Shown: positions 52,447 to 61,115, counted from the stretch's first letter. The stretch: DNA of 64,000 bases from CAWEQW01 sp963811365 (GCA_963811365.1 CAWEQW010000013.1:1-64000), one strand, 5' to 3'. Program-made: numbers and translations. The notes: generated by a model not told the origin, from the sequence alone.

Positions 52447-54051
52447 GTAGGTCAGCGGGACCGTCCACTCCACCCGGGTGCCGTGCGGGTCCTCGGCGAG
52501 CACCCGTACCGCGCCACCGTGCTCGGCGGCGCGGCGACGGACGTTGCGCAGGCCGCTCTCCTCGCGGTCGGGCGGCAGCCCTCGGCCGTTGTCGGTGACC
52601 CGCAGCAGGAGCTCCTTGTCGGCGACCTCCACCTCGACGACCGCCGCGGCCGCCTCGGAGTGCCGTGCGACGTTCGACAGCGCCTCGCGCAGCACCGCCA
52701 GCAGCTGGTCGGCCAGCGCCCGGGCGACCACCGTGTCCAGCGGGCCCGCGGTGCGCACCAGCGGGGTGAACCCGAGCACCGGCACGTACTCCTTGACGAG
52801 GCCGCGCACCTCCGAGCGCAGCGACTCCCGGTGGGCGTGCTGCAGCTCGAAGATCGTCGAGCGGATGTCGCGGATCGTCACGTCGAGGTCGGCCACCGCG
52901 CCGTCGATGCGCTCGGCGACCTCCGGGTTGGCGGCCATCCGACGGGCTCCCTGCAGCTGCAGGCCGGTCGCGAACAGCCGCTGGATCACCAGGTCGTGCA
53001 GGTCGCGGGCGATCCGGTCCCGGTCGGAGATCAGCATCAGCTCCTGGCGGTCGGAGTAGGCCTGCGCCCGGTCCAGGGCGAGCGACGCCTGGTCGGCGAA
53101 CGACGCGAGGAGCTCGGCCTCCTCGGACTGCAGGGACCCCCGCCCGCCGCGCAGGGACACCAACAGCACGCCGTTGGCCGCGAGGTGCGCGCGCAGCGGC
53201 ACCAGCACCACCGTGCTGTCCGCCCGGGGCAGCACCACCAGGTCGCCGTCGGCCTCGGCGCGCTTGATGTGCTCCTCGACGTCCCGCACCAGCCGCGGGA
53301 GGGTGTCGCCCTCCTGGCCCACGATCGCGGACACCTGCAGGGCGCCGTCGCGGTCGTGCTGCACGACGGCGACCCCGGTCGCGCCCGACACCCGGCGCAC
53401 GCCGGCCGCGATCTGGTGCAGCGCGTCCTCGACGGCGATCGGCGGCTGCAGCGCGTCGGCGACGTGCGCCTGGGCCTCCAGCCACTGGCGGCGACGCTCG
53501 CTCTGCGCGTACGTGCGGGCGTTCTCGATGACGAAGCCGGCAGCTCTCGCCAGCGCCGAGACGAGCAGCTCGTCCTGCTCGGTGAAGTCCTCGCCGTCTG
53601 CCTTGTCGGTCAGGTAGAGGTTGCCGAACACGGTGCCGCGGATCCGCACCGGCACGCCGAGGAACCGCTGCATGGGCGGGTGGTTCGGCGGGAAGCCGTA
53701 GGACCTCGGGTGCTCCTGGAGGTGCCGCAGGCGCAGCGGGTCGGGATGGTCGATCAGCAGGCCGAGGATGCCGTGCCCGCGCGGGATCGGCCCGATGGCG
53801 GCACGTTGGGCGTCGGTGAGCCCGACGGTGATGAACTCCACCAGGCCGCCGGCGTTGCCGAGCACGCCCAGCGCGCCGTACTGCGCGCCGGTCAGCTCGC
53901 GGGCCGCCGTGACGATCCGGTCGAGCACGCTGTGCATGTCGAGGTCGGAGCTGATCGCCACCACGGCGTCGAGCAGTGCGCGCGCGTCGTGCGGCATCTC
54001 GAGCCGGTTCCCCGGCAGGTCGGGCGGTGGCACGTCGCCGGGCTCGGTCAT
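52444..54051 (-). CDS. DevS/DosS-type GAF-GAF sensor histidine kinase
   Basis: The 535-residue cytosolic kinase has GAF-A (about 25-180), GAF-B (about 200-335), a HisKA_3 dimer helix with phospho-acceptor His352 in RDRIARDLHDLVIQRLF, and an HATPase domain (REALSNVARHS N box, TDNGRGLPPD). GAF-A keeps GHGILGLLIDHPDPLRL and the block GFPPNHPPMQRFLGVPVRI, whose His124 aligns with DevS His149, the proximal heme ligand. So it likely binds heme and senses O2, NO or CO. An ATG two codons upstream is also possible. It lies 41 bp after the PNPOx gene on the same strand, so both can share the DosR-box promoter. Confidence 0.92.
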   Translation of the reverse strand: MTEPGDVPPPDLPGNRLEMPHDARALLDAVVAISSDLDMHSVLDRIVTAARELTGAQYGALGVLGNAGGLVEFITVGLTDAQRAAIGPIPRGHGILGLLIDHPDPLRLRHLQEHPRSYGFPPNHPPMQRFLGVPVRIRGTVFGNLYLTDKADGEDFTEQDELLVSALARAAGFVIENARTYAQSERRRQWLEAQAHVADALQPPIAVEDALHQIAAGVRRVSGATGVAVVQHDRDGALQVSAIVGQEGDTLPRLVRDVEEHIKRAEADGDLVVLPRADSTVVLVPLRAHLAANGVLLVSLRGGRGSLQSEEAELLASFADQASLALDRAQAYSDRQELMLISDRDRIARDLHDLVIQRLFATGLQLQGARRMAANPEVAERIDGAVADLDVTIRDIRSTIFELQHAHRESLRSEVRGLVKEYVPVLGFTPLVRTAGPLDTVVARALADQLLAVLREALSNVARHSEAAAAVVEVEVADKELLLRVTDNGRGLPPDREESGLRNVRRRAAEHGGAVRVLAEDPHGTRVEWTVPLTY

Positions 54052-54091
54052 GCGCACAGCCTAGGGCTCGGGGCCGGGACGAACCCCTGGC

Positions 54092-54532
54092 TCAGAGCGC
54101 GCGCGCCGGCTGCGGGGAGCCGCCGGTAACGGCGTCGGTGCCGATCCGGCGGCCGGACAGGTCCCGCCACGTGAGCTTGAGGTAGAGCCGGCGCGCACCC
54201 TGCGCCCAGGGCCGTGGCTCCCAGCCGCGGCGGATGTCGGCGAGCTCGTCGGCGTCGTCGACGATCGCCATCCGTCCCACCGCGACGACGCTCCACCCCA
54301 CGTGGCGCTCGTAGTCGACGTCGTCGATCTCGAAGGCGGCGTCGACGTTCCAGCCGTAGGTTCCGAGCTCGCTGTACGGCGTGGTGCGGAACACCACCGA
54401 GCTGCCGTACGTCGAATAGTTCACCGGCACGATCCGTGGACCGACCGGGGTCGACAGTGCGACCCGCCCGAAGACACCGCCACGGAGCAGCTCGACGCAC
54501 TCCTCGGCGGTCAGCTCGACCGGTTCCGTCAT
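54092..54532 (-). CDS. Pyridoxamine 5'-phosphate oxidase-fold protein
   Basis: A 146-residue split-barrel FMN/F420-binding protein: MTEPVELTAEECVELLRGG, VFGRVALSTPVGPRIVPVNY and ERHVGWSVVAVGRMAIVDD. GGAGG lies upstream of the ATG at 54532, which decides the start. Related small PNPOx-fold proteins belong to the mycobacterial DosR regulon (for example Rv2074/Rv3131 neighbours), but exact function is unknown. The DosR-box-like site is 56 bp upstream, and the kinase gene follows 41 bp downstream. Confidence 0.85.
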   Translation of the reverse strand: MTEPVELTAEECVELLRGGVFGRVALSTPVGPRIVPVNYSTYGSSVVFRTTPYSELGTYGWNVDAAFEIDDVDYERHVGWSVVAVGRMAIVDDADELADIRRGWEPRPWAQGARRLYLKLTWRDLSGRRIGTDAVTGGSPQPARAL

Positions 54533-54587
54533 CACGCACACCTCCTCGATGTGACTTAAGAATCGCCGCCCGGACCCCCGGAGGCAT

Positions 54588-54601
54588 GGGTCTTTGGTCC
54601 C
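54588..54601. promoter_or_regulatory. DosR/DevR-box-like palindrome in a divergent promoter
   Basis: GGGTCTTTGGTCCC fully fits the core pattern GGGNCNNNNGNCCC and matches the central consensus GGGACTWWAGTCCC at 12 of 14 positions. It lies 56 bp from the PNPOx start and 59 bp from the usp start, midway between divergent genes, so one site could drive both directions. Confidence 0.65.
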
Positions 54602-54659
54602 CAGCACAGGGTTCCTCGTGCCCTGTGGTGAGCCGGTGGCGGCTGCCGATCATCAAGGT

Positions 54660-55130
54660 GTGAACCCAACAGCGGCAGCGAACCCGAGCCTGGACCAGCG
54701 ACGCACCGGAGGACGCCTGGTGGTCAGCGGCGAGCACAGTCCCGCCGGGACGGCCGCCCTCGAGTGGGCCGTCGACGAGGCCGCTCGCGTCGGCGGCGAG
54801 GTCGTCGTCGTCCATGCGTTCGACGTGCACCGTCGCCGGGACCTCGCGCTCGAGCGGGACCTCGACCGGGCCCGCCGGGACGCGCGGTACCGGACGCAGT
54901 CGTGGGTCGTCGAGGTGATCGCCGGCCGCGAGGCGCGGGTGCCGGTCCGGGTCTCCACGCCCAGTGACGGCACCGCGCATGCCCTGCTCGACGCCGCCCG
55001 GGACGCCTCCATGCTGGTCCTCGGCGACTCGGCGGAGGCCCGTCGCAGCGGGCTGCTCGACGAGCTCAGCGCCGCGTGCCCGTGTCCGGTGATGCTGGTC
55101 GCCGAGGACCACGACGCCGTCGCGGTCTGA
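54660..55130 (+). CDS. Universal stress protein (UspA family)
   Basis: The 156-residue single Usp domain, from the GTG at 54660, contains RLVVSGEHSPAGTAALEWAVDEA, GEVVVVHAFDV, DAARDASMLVLGDSAEARRSG and CPCPVMLVAED. The usual ATP-binding GxxGx9GS motif is altered: GDSAEARRSGLLDELS has no clear glycine-serine pattern, so ATP binding is doubtful. Usp genes are classical DosR targets in mycobacteria, and the DosR-box-like site 59 bp upstream fits that. It begins the plus-strand run leading to the decarboxylase but is separated from it by 153 bp. Confidence 0.85.
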   Translation: MNPTAAANPSLDQRRTGGRLVVSGEHSPAGTAALEWAVDEAARVGGEVVVVHAFDVHRRRDLALERDLDRARRDARYRTQSWVVEVIAGREARVPVRVSTPSDGTAHALLDAARDASMLVLGDSAEARRSGLLDELSAACPCPVMLVAEDHDAVAV

Positions 55131-55283
55131 CCCCCGCCGCCCCACCCCACCGCGCCACCCCGGTTCCTCCGCGGTCCGGGCCTGGCACCGGGTGCGCGGC
55201 GGCCGCAGACGAAACCCGGGGTATCTGAGCCGCCGGCGGGGCCCTCGTCCTGAGGACAGCACGTCCACCAGGGAGGACCCCCG

Positions 55284-56438
55284 ATGTCCCTCGCGCTGCA
55301 GGCGCCCGCGCCCGCCCCCACCGTGCCGGCGCGAACCCCGCCCGTCCCCCACGAGACGCCGTACCTCGAGCTGGACCTCGCCGTGGCCGTGGCGGCCTAC
55401 CGGCGGCTCGGCGGCGCGCTTCCGCGCACGTCGGTGCGGTACGCCGTCAAGGCGAACCCGCACCCGGCGCTGCTCGCCGAGCTGGCCGCGGCCGGCTGTG
55501 GCTTCGACGTGGCCAGCCCCGCCGAGGTGGATGCCGCCCTGGCCGCCGGCGCGGGGCCGGAGGACCTCGTCTACTCCCACCCGGTCAAGCTGCGCCGACA
55601 CGTCGCCGAGGCGCACGCGCGCGGCGTCCGGCTGTTCGTCGTCGACTCGCTGCCCGAGGTGGCCAAGGTGGCCGCGGCAGCGCCGGGCAGCTCGGTGCTC
55701 TGCCGGCTCCTCACCTCCGGCTCGGGCTCCGACTGGCCGCTGTCCCGCAAGTACGGCTGCGCCACCGGCGAGGCGATCTCGGTGCTCACCGCCGCCGCCC
55801 GGGCGGGGCTCGACGTCGCCGGGGTGTGCTTCCACGTGGGCTCCCAGCAGCGCGACCCGCAGGCCTGGGAGTCGCCGGTCGCGGCGGCCGCCCGGGTGTT
55901 CGCGGCGCTGCGCCAGGCCGGGCTGTCGCCGTGGCTGCTCGACCTCGGCGGTGGCTTCCCGGCCGACCTGGAGGGTGGCCACCCTCCGCTGGAGGAGTAC
56001 GGCCGTGCGCTCGAGGCGGCACTGCTCCGGTCGTTCGGCGCGGACCGGCCGCACACGCTCGTCGAGCCCGGGCGCGGCGTGGTCGGTGACGCCGGGCAGG
56101 TCGTCGCGTCCGTCGTCGCGGTCCTCCGGCGCGGCGGCACTCGCTGGGTCCACCTCGACGCGGGCGTCTTCACCGGGCTGGTGGAGACCCTGGAGGAGGC
56201 GATCCGCTACCGGATCACCACGGACCGCGACGGCGGCCCCGCCGGCCCCTGCGTGCTGGCCGGGCCGACCTGCGACAGCGCCGACGTGCTCTACCAGGAC
56301 CGCCCGGTGCAGCTGCCGCTCGACCTCGCGGAGGGCGACCTGCTGCGGCTGCGCTCGGCGGGGGCGTACACGACCTGCTACTCCACCGTGGGGTTCAACG
56401 GGTTCGCCCCCCTGCCCACGGTGCTGCGGGCGCCCTGA
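55284..56438 (+). CDS. Fold-type III PLP-dependent decarboxylase (ornithine/diaminopimelate type)
   Basis: The 384-residue protein has the PLP lysine in VRYAVKANPHPALL (about residue 53), HVGSQQRDP, LDLGGGFPADL, EPGRGVVGDAG and the C-terminal active-site GPTCDSADVL, the pattern of alanine-racemase-fold ornithine/lysine decarboxylases. It likely removes CO2 from a basic amino acid to give a diamine. Ornithine, lysine or a related amino acid are all possible. Its stop overlaps the ATG of the next MFS gene by one base (TGATG), so product and exporter are coupled. Confidence 0.88.
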   Translation: MSLALQAPAPAPTVPARTPPVPHETPYLELDLAVAVAAYRRLGGALPRTSVRYAVKANPHPALLAELAAAGCGFDVASPAEVDAALAAGAGPEDLVYSHPVKLRRHVAEAHARGVRLFVVDSLPEVAKVAAAAPGSSVLCRLLTSGSGSDWPLSRKYGCATGEAISVLTAAARAGLDVAGVCFHVGSQQRDPQAWESPVAAAARVFAALRQAGLSPWLLDLGGGFPADLEGGHPPLEEYGRALEAALLRSFGADRPHTLVEPGRGVVGDAGQVVASVVAVLRRGGTRWVHLDAGVFTGLVETLEEAIRYRITTDRDGGPAGPCVLAGPTCDSADVLYQDRPVQLPLDLAEGDLLRLRSAGAYTTCYSTVGFNGFAPLPTVLRAP

Positions 56439-57757
56439 TGCCGCAACGGCTCATCGCCTCCCACGCGGCGGCCGCGGTGGCGATGTCGCTGCCGTGGCCG
56501 CTGCTGCTGTTCGTCGTCTGGGACAGCACTCACAGCGACGCCCTGATCGCCCTCACCGCGGCGGCCCGGATGCTGCCGTACGTCGCCTGCTCGTGGGCTG
56601 CCGGACGACTGGCGGACCGGTACCCCCGCGACCGGATCGTCCGGGCCACCGTGGCGGCGCGGCTGGGCCTGCTCACGATCACGACCCTGGCGCTCGCGCA
56701 GGGCCGCACGCTCGTCGCCGTGCTCGCCGCGTCCGCCGCCGTGGCCGCCGCGACCCCCGCCTACCCCGCGCTGGCCGCCGCCCTGCCCGAGCTCGACCGC
56801 GGGCGCCGGCGCCGTACGACGGACCTGCTGGTCACCGCGGAGGCGGGCTCCTTCGTGGTCGGCCCCGCAGTCGGCGGCCTGCTCCTGGCGCCCGCGACCC
56901 GGCCCTGGACCGGCGTCGCAGCCGTGCTGCTGACCTTGCTCGCCGGCGCCCTGCTGGCGCGGGTGCGGCTTCCCGCCGCCCGCAGCGGCGATGCCGGACC
57001 GTCGCAGGGCGGTGCCCTGCGCGGCCTGGTCGCCTGGACCGGGGTCGGCCGGGCGGTGCTCACCGTGGGCGTGGTCAACGCGGTCGCAGCCGGGCTCGGC
57101 GTGCTGCTGCTGCCGTTCGCCGAGCAGGTCTGGCGGGAGGGGGAGCGGGGCTTCGGTGTCGCCACGGCGGCGCTGGGGCTCGGGGCGCTCACGGCGCCCC
57201 TGCTGGGCTGGGTGGGCCGGGCCCCGGGGGTGCGGGTCCGCGGCTGCCTGGTCGTGCTGGTCGTGCCGGTCGCGGCCGTCGCGCTCACGCCGCACCTCGC
57301 GTGGGCGGTGCTTCCGCTGGCACTGGCCGGGGCCGCCGCGGTCCAGGTGGAGAGCGCGGCCACCGAGGTGATCCAGCTGTCCGTGCCGGACCGGTCGCGC
57401 GCCGGGATGCTCGGGCTCACAGACTCCGTGATGGTCGGCGCCGCGCTGCTGGGCTCGCTGGGCGCCCCGCTCCTCGGGGAGCACGCCGGCGGCCGGGCGG
57501 CGGTCCTCCTGCTGGCGGCGATCGCCGCGCTGCCGCTCGCGCACCGCCGCCGCAGCGCTCAGACCGACGCGCCCGCACCCCCCGGCGCCGCTGCGGGCTC
57601 CGCGTCGCCGGCTCCGACGGCCTCCACGGACCGCCCGGCAGCGGCTCCGGCGACCTCGTCCGACCGGGCGATCGTGGTGCGCAGCGGCACCTCGCGGATG
57701 AACAGCACGGCGACGAGGGCCAGCACGGCGAACGGGGTGGCCAGCAGGAACACGTGA
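56438..57757 (+). CDS. MFS transporter coupled to the decarboxylase
   Basis: A 439-residue MFS protein with about 12 helices: SLPWPLLLFVVWDSTHSDALIA in TM1, the motif-A loop AGRLADRYPRDRIVRATV, and further hydrophobic segments to about residue 365 (AAVLLLAAIAALPLAHRRR). The remaining 70 residues are Ala/Pro/Thr-rich and overlap, on the opposite strand, the 3' end of the DHA2 gene by 199 bp; the true stop may have been lost. Coupling to the decarboxylase suggests export of its amine product or of a metabolite made from it. Confidence 0.85.
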   Translation: MPQRLIASHAAAAVAMSLPWPLLLFVVWDSTHSDALIALTAAARMLPYVACSWAAGRLADRYPRDRIVRATVAARLGLLTITTLALAQGRTLVAVLAASAAVAAATPAYPALAAALPELDRGRRRRTTDLLVTAEAGSFVVGPAVGGLLLAPATRPWTGVAAVLLTLLAGALLARVRLPAARSGDAGPSQGGALRGLVAWTGVGRAVLTVGVVNAVAAGLGVLLLPFAEQVWREGERGFGVATAALGLGALTAPLLGWVGRAPGVRVRGCLVVLVVPVAAVALTPHLAWAVLPLALAGAAAVQVESAATEVIQLSVPDRSRAGMLGLTDSVMVGAALLGSLGAPLLGEHAGGRAAVLLLAAIAALPLAHRRRSAQTDAPAPPGAAAGSASPAPTASTDRPAAAPATSSDRAIVVRSGTSRMNSTATRASTANGVASRNT

Positions 57758-59421
57758 CCGATGCCCTGGCCGAAGGCGGCCTCGACGACCTGCCGGACCG
57801 GGCCCGGCAGCGTCGACACGTTCGGGATCGCGCCCGTGTCGCCCGCCTGCCTCCGGGTGACGCCGAGCGCCGCCATGCCCGCGGCCACCTTGGTGCTCAC
57901 CTGGTGGCTGAGTGCGGCGCCCAGAGCCGAGACACCGATCGAGCCGCCCATCGACCGGAAGAACGCCACGACCGAGCTGGCGGCGCCCATGTCGCGCTGC
58001 GCGGTGTTGTTCTGCACGGCGAGCACGAGGTTCTGCATCGTCGCGCCGAGCCCCACGCCGAGCACGGCCATGAAGCAGCCGACGGGGAGCAGGCTCGTCG
58101 ACTCGTCGATGGTGCTCAGCAGCGCGAGGCCGACCACGACCAGGACCATGCCGCCCACCAGGTAGCGCTTCCAGCGCCCGGTGCGGGTGATGATCCGCCC
58201 GGTGCCGATGCTCGCCACCAGCAGGCCGCCGACCATGGCGGTCGACATCAGGCCCGCGCGGGTCGGGCTCATGCCGTGGGCGATCTGGAAGTACTGCGAG
58301 AGGTAGACCGTCGAGCCGAACATCGCCACGCCGACCATCACCGAGGCGAACGTCGCCAGGCTCGTCGTACGGTCCCGGAAGAGCCGCAGCGGGATGACCG
58401 GCTCCGTGGCGCGCAGCTCCACCACCACCGCGGCGGCGAGCAGCAGCACGCCCAGGGCCACCATCCAGGCGGTGGCCGGCGAAGCCCACTCGAAGCTCGA
58501 CCCGGCCAGCGAGACCCAGACCAGCAAGGTGGAGACCCCACCGGCGATCAGGGTGGCGCCCAGGTAGTCGATGCGCACCTCGCGCCGGATCGTCGGGACG
58601 TGCAGCGTCTTCTGGAGCACGACGAAGGCCACCACGGCGACGGGCAGACCGACGAAGAAGCACCAGCGCCACCCCAGGAACGAGGTGTCCACGATCAGCC
58701 CGCCGATGAGCGGGCCGCTGACCGTCGCCAGCGCGAAGACCGCACCGATGTAGCCGGAGTACCGACCGCGCTCGCGCGGGGAGACGATGGAGGCGATCAC
58801 CACCTGCACCAGGGCGGTCAGCCCACCGACGCCGAGGCCCTGGACCGCGCGGGCGGCGATCAGGGAGCCCATGTCGGGCGCGAGCCCGGCGGCGAGCGAC
58901 CCGAGGGAGTAGACCACCAGCGCCGTCTGCACCAGCAGCTTCTTGCTGAACAGGTCGGAGAGCTTGCCCCAGACCGGCGTCGACGCGGTCATCGTGAGCA
59001 GGGTGGCCACCACGACCCACGTGTAGCCCGACTCGGTGCCGTGCAGCACCGACACGATCCGCGGCAGGGCGTTGGACACCACGGTCGAGGAGAGCATCGC
59101 GACGAACAGCCCGAGCAGCAGGCCGGACAGCGCCTCGAGCACCTCACGGTGCGTCATCGGCACGGCCTCGTCGGGACGCGGGCCCTCAGGGCTCGCAGCC
59201 GCCGGCGGGCCCGCGACGGGCGCCGCGTCGGCGGGTGCGGCGGCAGCCGGCGCCTCGGAGGGAGCACCGACGGGCTCCGGCTCTCGGCGAGAGGTGGCGC
59301 GCCGGGCGGCGTGCCTGGGCACGTAGCCGGGGTCCTCGCGGGCGCGACGGTCGGCGCTCTCCCGGGCGGGAGTCTCGGCCCGGTGTCGTGCGGTGACGGG
59401 GCGGTCAGCGGTATCGGTCAT
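57559..59421 (-). CDS. MFS drug exporter, DHA2 (EmrB/QacA) type with long N-terminal tail
   Basis: The 620-residue protein, ATG 59421 (MTDTADRPVTARHRAE), has an unusual disordered N-terminal tail of about 90 residues rich in Ala/Arg/Pro. Then come 14 helices with LFVAMLSSTVVSNALPRIVS in TM1, VWGKLSDLFSKKLLVQTALV, and AVQGLGVGGLTALVQVVIASI. A large extracytoplasmic loop between the last helices (QVSTKVAAGMAALG, GAIPNVSTLP) is typical of this subgroup. It exports drugs or metabolites. Its 3' end overlaps the convergent MFS gene by 199 bp. Confidence 0.9.
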   Translation of the reverse strand: MTDTADRPVTARHRAETPARESADRRAREDPGYVPRHAARRATSRREPEPVGAPSEAPAAAAPADAAPVAGPPAAASPEGPRPDEAVPMTHREVLEALSGLLLGLFVAMLSSTVVSNALPRIVSVLHGTESGYTWVVVATLLTMTASTPVWGKLSDLFSKKLLVQTALVVYSLGSLAAGLAPDMGSLIAARAVQGLGVGGLTALVQVVIASIVSPRERGRYSGYIGAVFALATVSGPLIGGLIVDTSFLGWRWCFFVGLPVAVVAFVVLQKTLHVPTIRREVRIDYLGATLIAGGVSTLLVWVSLAGSSFEWASPATAWMVALGVLLLAAAVVVELRATEPVIPLRLFRDRTTSLATFASVMVGVAMFGSTVYLSQYFQIAHGMSPTRAGLMSTAMVGGLLVASIGTGRIITRTGRWKRYLVGGMVLVVVGLALLSTIDESTSLLPVGCFMAVLGVGLGATMQNLVLAVQNNTAQRDMGAASSVVAFFRSMGGSIGVSALGAALSHQVSTKVAAGMAALGVTRRQAGDTGAIPNVSTLPGPVRQVVEAAFGQGIGHVFLLATPFAVLALVAVLFIREVPLRTTIARSDEVAGAAAGRSVEAVGAGDAEPAAAPGGAGASV

Positions 59422-59561
59422 GGCCTCTGGGTGACGACGGGGTGGGACCCGCGGACTGTACCTGATGTTTGCGTTCTGCAACCAACTGGCCGGGCGGTGA
59501 TCCTGGTCTCACAGGCACGGCTCCCGAGACCCTCGCCCTCGCTCCGCGCCGGTGGCTGGGC

Positions 59562-60806
59562 TCAGGGTGCCGGTCGGTCCCGGTCGTAGCGCAGGAAGGC
59601 CGGTTGCAGAGCGCTGGCGACCAGCGCCCCCGCGACGCAGGCCAGGCCACCCACCAGGAGCGCCAGCCGCTCCCCCACGCCGGTGGCGACCGAGCCGGCC
59701 AGGAAGTCGCCGGCACGCGGCCCGCCGGCCACCACGACGATGAACAGCCCTTGCAGCCGGCCGCGCATCTGGTCGGGCGCCGCCACCTGCAGGATCGTCG
59801 AGCGGTACGCCGCGCTCACCATGTCGGCCATCCCGGAGACGGCGAGCAGAAGGACCGCGACCCACAGGATCGTGGTCAGGCCGACCGCGCCGACCACGGC
59901 GCCGTACACGACCACCGCGACGACGATCGCCAGGCCCTGCAGCCGGACCCGGCTGATCCAGCCGGAGAGCAGGAACGCGACGACGGCGCCGGCGGCCGGC
60001 GCGGACTGCAGCACCCCCACGGTCGCCGCGCCGCCGCCGAAGACCTTGTACGCCAGCGCCGGGAACAGCGAGCGCGGCTGGGCCAGCACCATCGCGCAGA
60101 GGTCGAGCACGAACGTCATCCGCAGGTTCGGCGAGCGCCTCAGGAAGCCCAGCCCGTCCACGACCGAGCGGAGTCCGGCGCGCGGGCTGTCGGCCAGCGG
60201 GGGCATCCGCGGCATCCGGACCAGTGCGTAGTAGGCGGCCGAGAAGGTGACCACGTCGATGGCGTACGCCGCACCGAAGCCCTGCCACTTGATCGCCAGC
60301 GCCCCGAGCATCGGGCCGAACGTGAACCCCAGGTTGAACGACGCCATGTTCAGCGCCGCAGCCGCCGGGATGAGCTCCTTGTCGAGCAGCCGGGGGACCA
60401 TCGCGCTGCGCGCCGGGTTGTTGACGGCGTAGAAGCCGGACTGCACGGCGATGAGCGCGTAGAGCACCCACACGGAGGTGCTGTGCGCGAACGCCTGGGC
60501 GGCCAGCGCGACCGAGACCGCCCACAGCCCCGCAGAGGCGATCAGGGCGAGCGTGCGACGGTCCATGGCGTCCGCGATCGCGCCGCCGTACAGCCCGAGC
60601 AGCACGAGCGGACCGAGCGCGAAGACGCCCACCAGACCGACGTAGAACGACGACCGGGTCAGGTCGTAGACCTGGATCGCCACCGCAACGTTCGTCATCT
60701 GCTGGCCGAGCTGCGCGACGGTGTTGCCGAAGAACAGCCGGCGGTACGGCGCGGAGACCTGCAGGGGGCGGGTGTCGGTGACCAGCCCCCGCAGCCGCGA
60801 TCTCAC
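59562..60806 (-). CDS. MFS transporter, EntS/YbdA-like exporter type
   Basis: The 414-residue protein shows QVSAPYRRLFFGNTVAQLGQQMTNVAVAIQVYDLT in two parts across TM1, then GLYGGAIADAMDRRTLALIAS (motif A) and later LLAVSGMADMVSAAYRSTILQ. This is the MFS_3/EntS arrangement found in siderophore exporters, though no siderophore synthesis genes are next to it. The GTG at 60806 has GAGAGG nine bases upstream and is preferred over the GTG nine bases earlier. The upstream 370 bp carry the candidate small RNA on the other strand. Confidence 0.85.
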   Translation of the reverse strand: MRSRLRGLVTDTRPLQVSAPYRRLFFGNTVAQLGQQMTNVAVAIQVYDLTRSSFYVGLVGVFALGPLVLLGLYGGAIADAMDRRTLALIASAGLWAVSVALAAQAFAHSTSVWVLYALIAVQSGFYAVNNPARSAMVPRLLDKELIPAAAALNMASFNLGFTFGPMLGALAIKWQGFGAAYAIDVVTFSAAYYALVRMPRMPPLADSPRAGLRSVVDGLGFLRRSPNLRMTFVLDLCAMVLAQPRSLFPALAYKVFGGGAATVGVLQSAPAAGAVVAFLLSGWISRVRLQGLAIVVAVVVYGAVVGAVGLTTILWVAVLLLAVSGMADMVSAAYRSTILQVAAPDQMRGRLQGLFIVVVAGGPRAGDFLAGSVATGVGERLALLVGGLACVAGALVASALQPAFLRYDRDRPAP

Positions 60807-60892
60807 GACCGCCACCCTCTCATCGCGCCTCCGACACCCGGCAGAAACCTCCTTGTCCCCAACCGGCACCCGGACGTACCGTGGTCGCACAC

Positions 60893-61115
60893 AGGAGAGG
60901 AGGTGGTCCAGAAGATGCATTCTTATCGGACTTGTGAGGTGGCTGCTTCCTAGCAGCGCACCGGGCCGGCGCCCGTGCTCCTGACCGCCGTCGTGCGGAG
61001 GGGGCAGCGCTCGCTGGCAATCCGAAAGCAGTCACCCGACCCGCAGGCGCTCCGGACGCTGTCCGACCCGGAGATGTGGCAACACACCGCCTGCGGGTCG
61101 CTCTTTCTGTCTCGC
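60893..61115 (+). ncRNA. Candidate small RNA/leader with a 12-codon ORF and terminator
   Basis: On the plus strand a very strong ribosome site (AGGAGAGGAGGTGG at 60893-60906) precedes ATG at 60915 and a 12-codon frame, MHSYRTCEVAAS, ending TAG at 60953. A weak promoter (TTGTCC at 60853, TACCGT 18 bp on) lies upstream. Downstream, a 13-bp perfect inverted repeat (61037-61049 and 61088-61100) encloses a smaller hairpin and is followed by CTCTTTCTGTC, a T-rich tail rare in this genome. No plus-strand gene follows, so this could be a small RNA, an attenuator remnant, or a short peptide gene. Function unknown. Confidence 0.4.

Noticed and set aside
55192..59589. A 1465-residue plus-strand open frame across the decarboxylase and both MFS genes
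   Set aside because: It crosses several real genes in the wrong frame and has Arg/Pro/Ala-rich composition with no domain.
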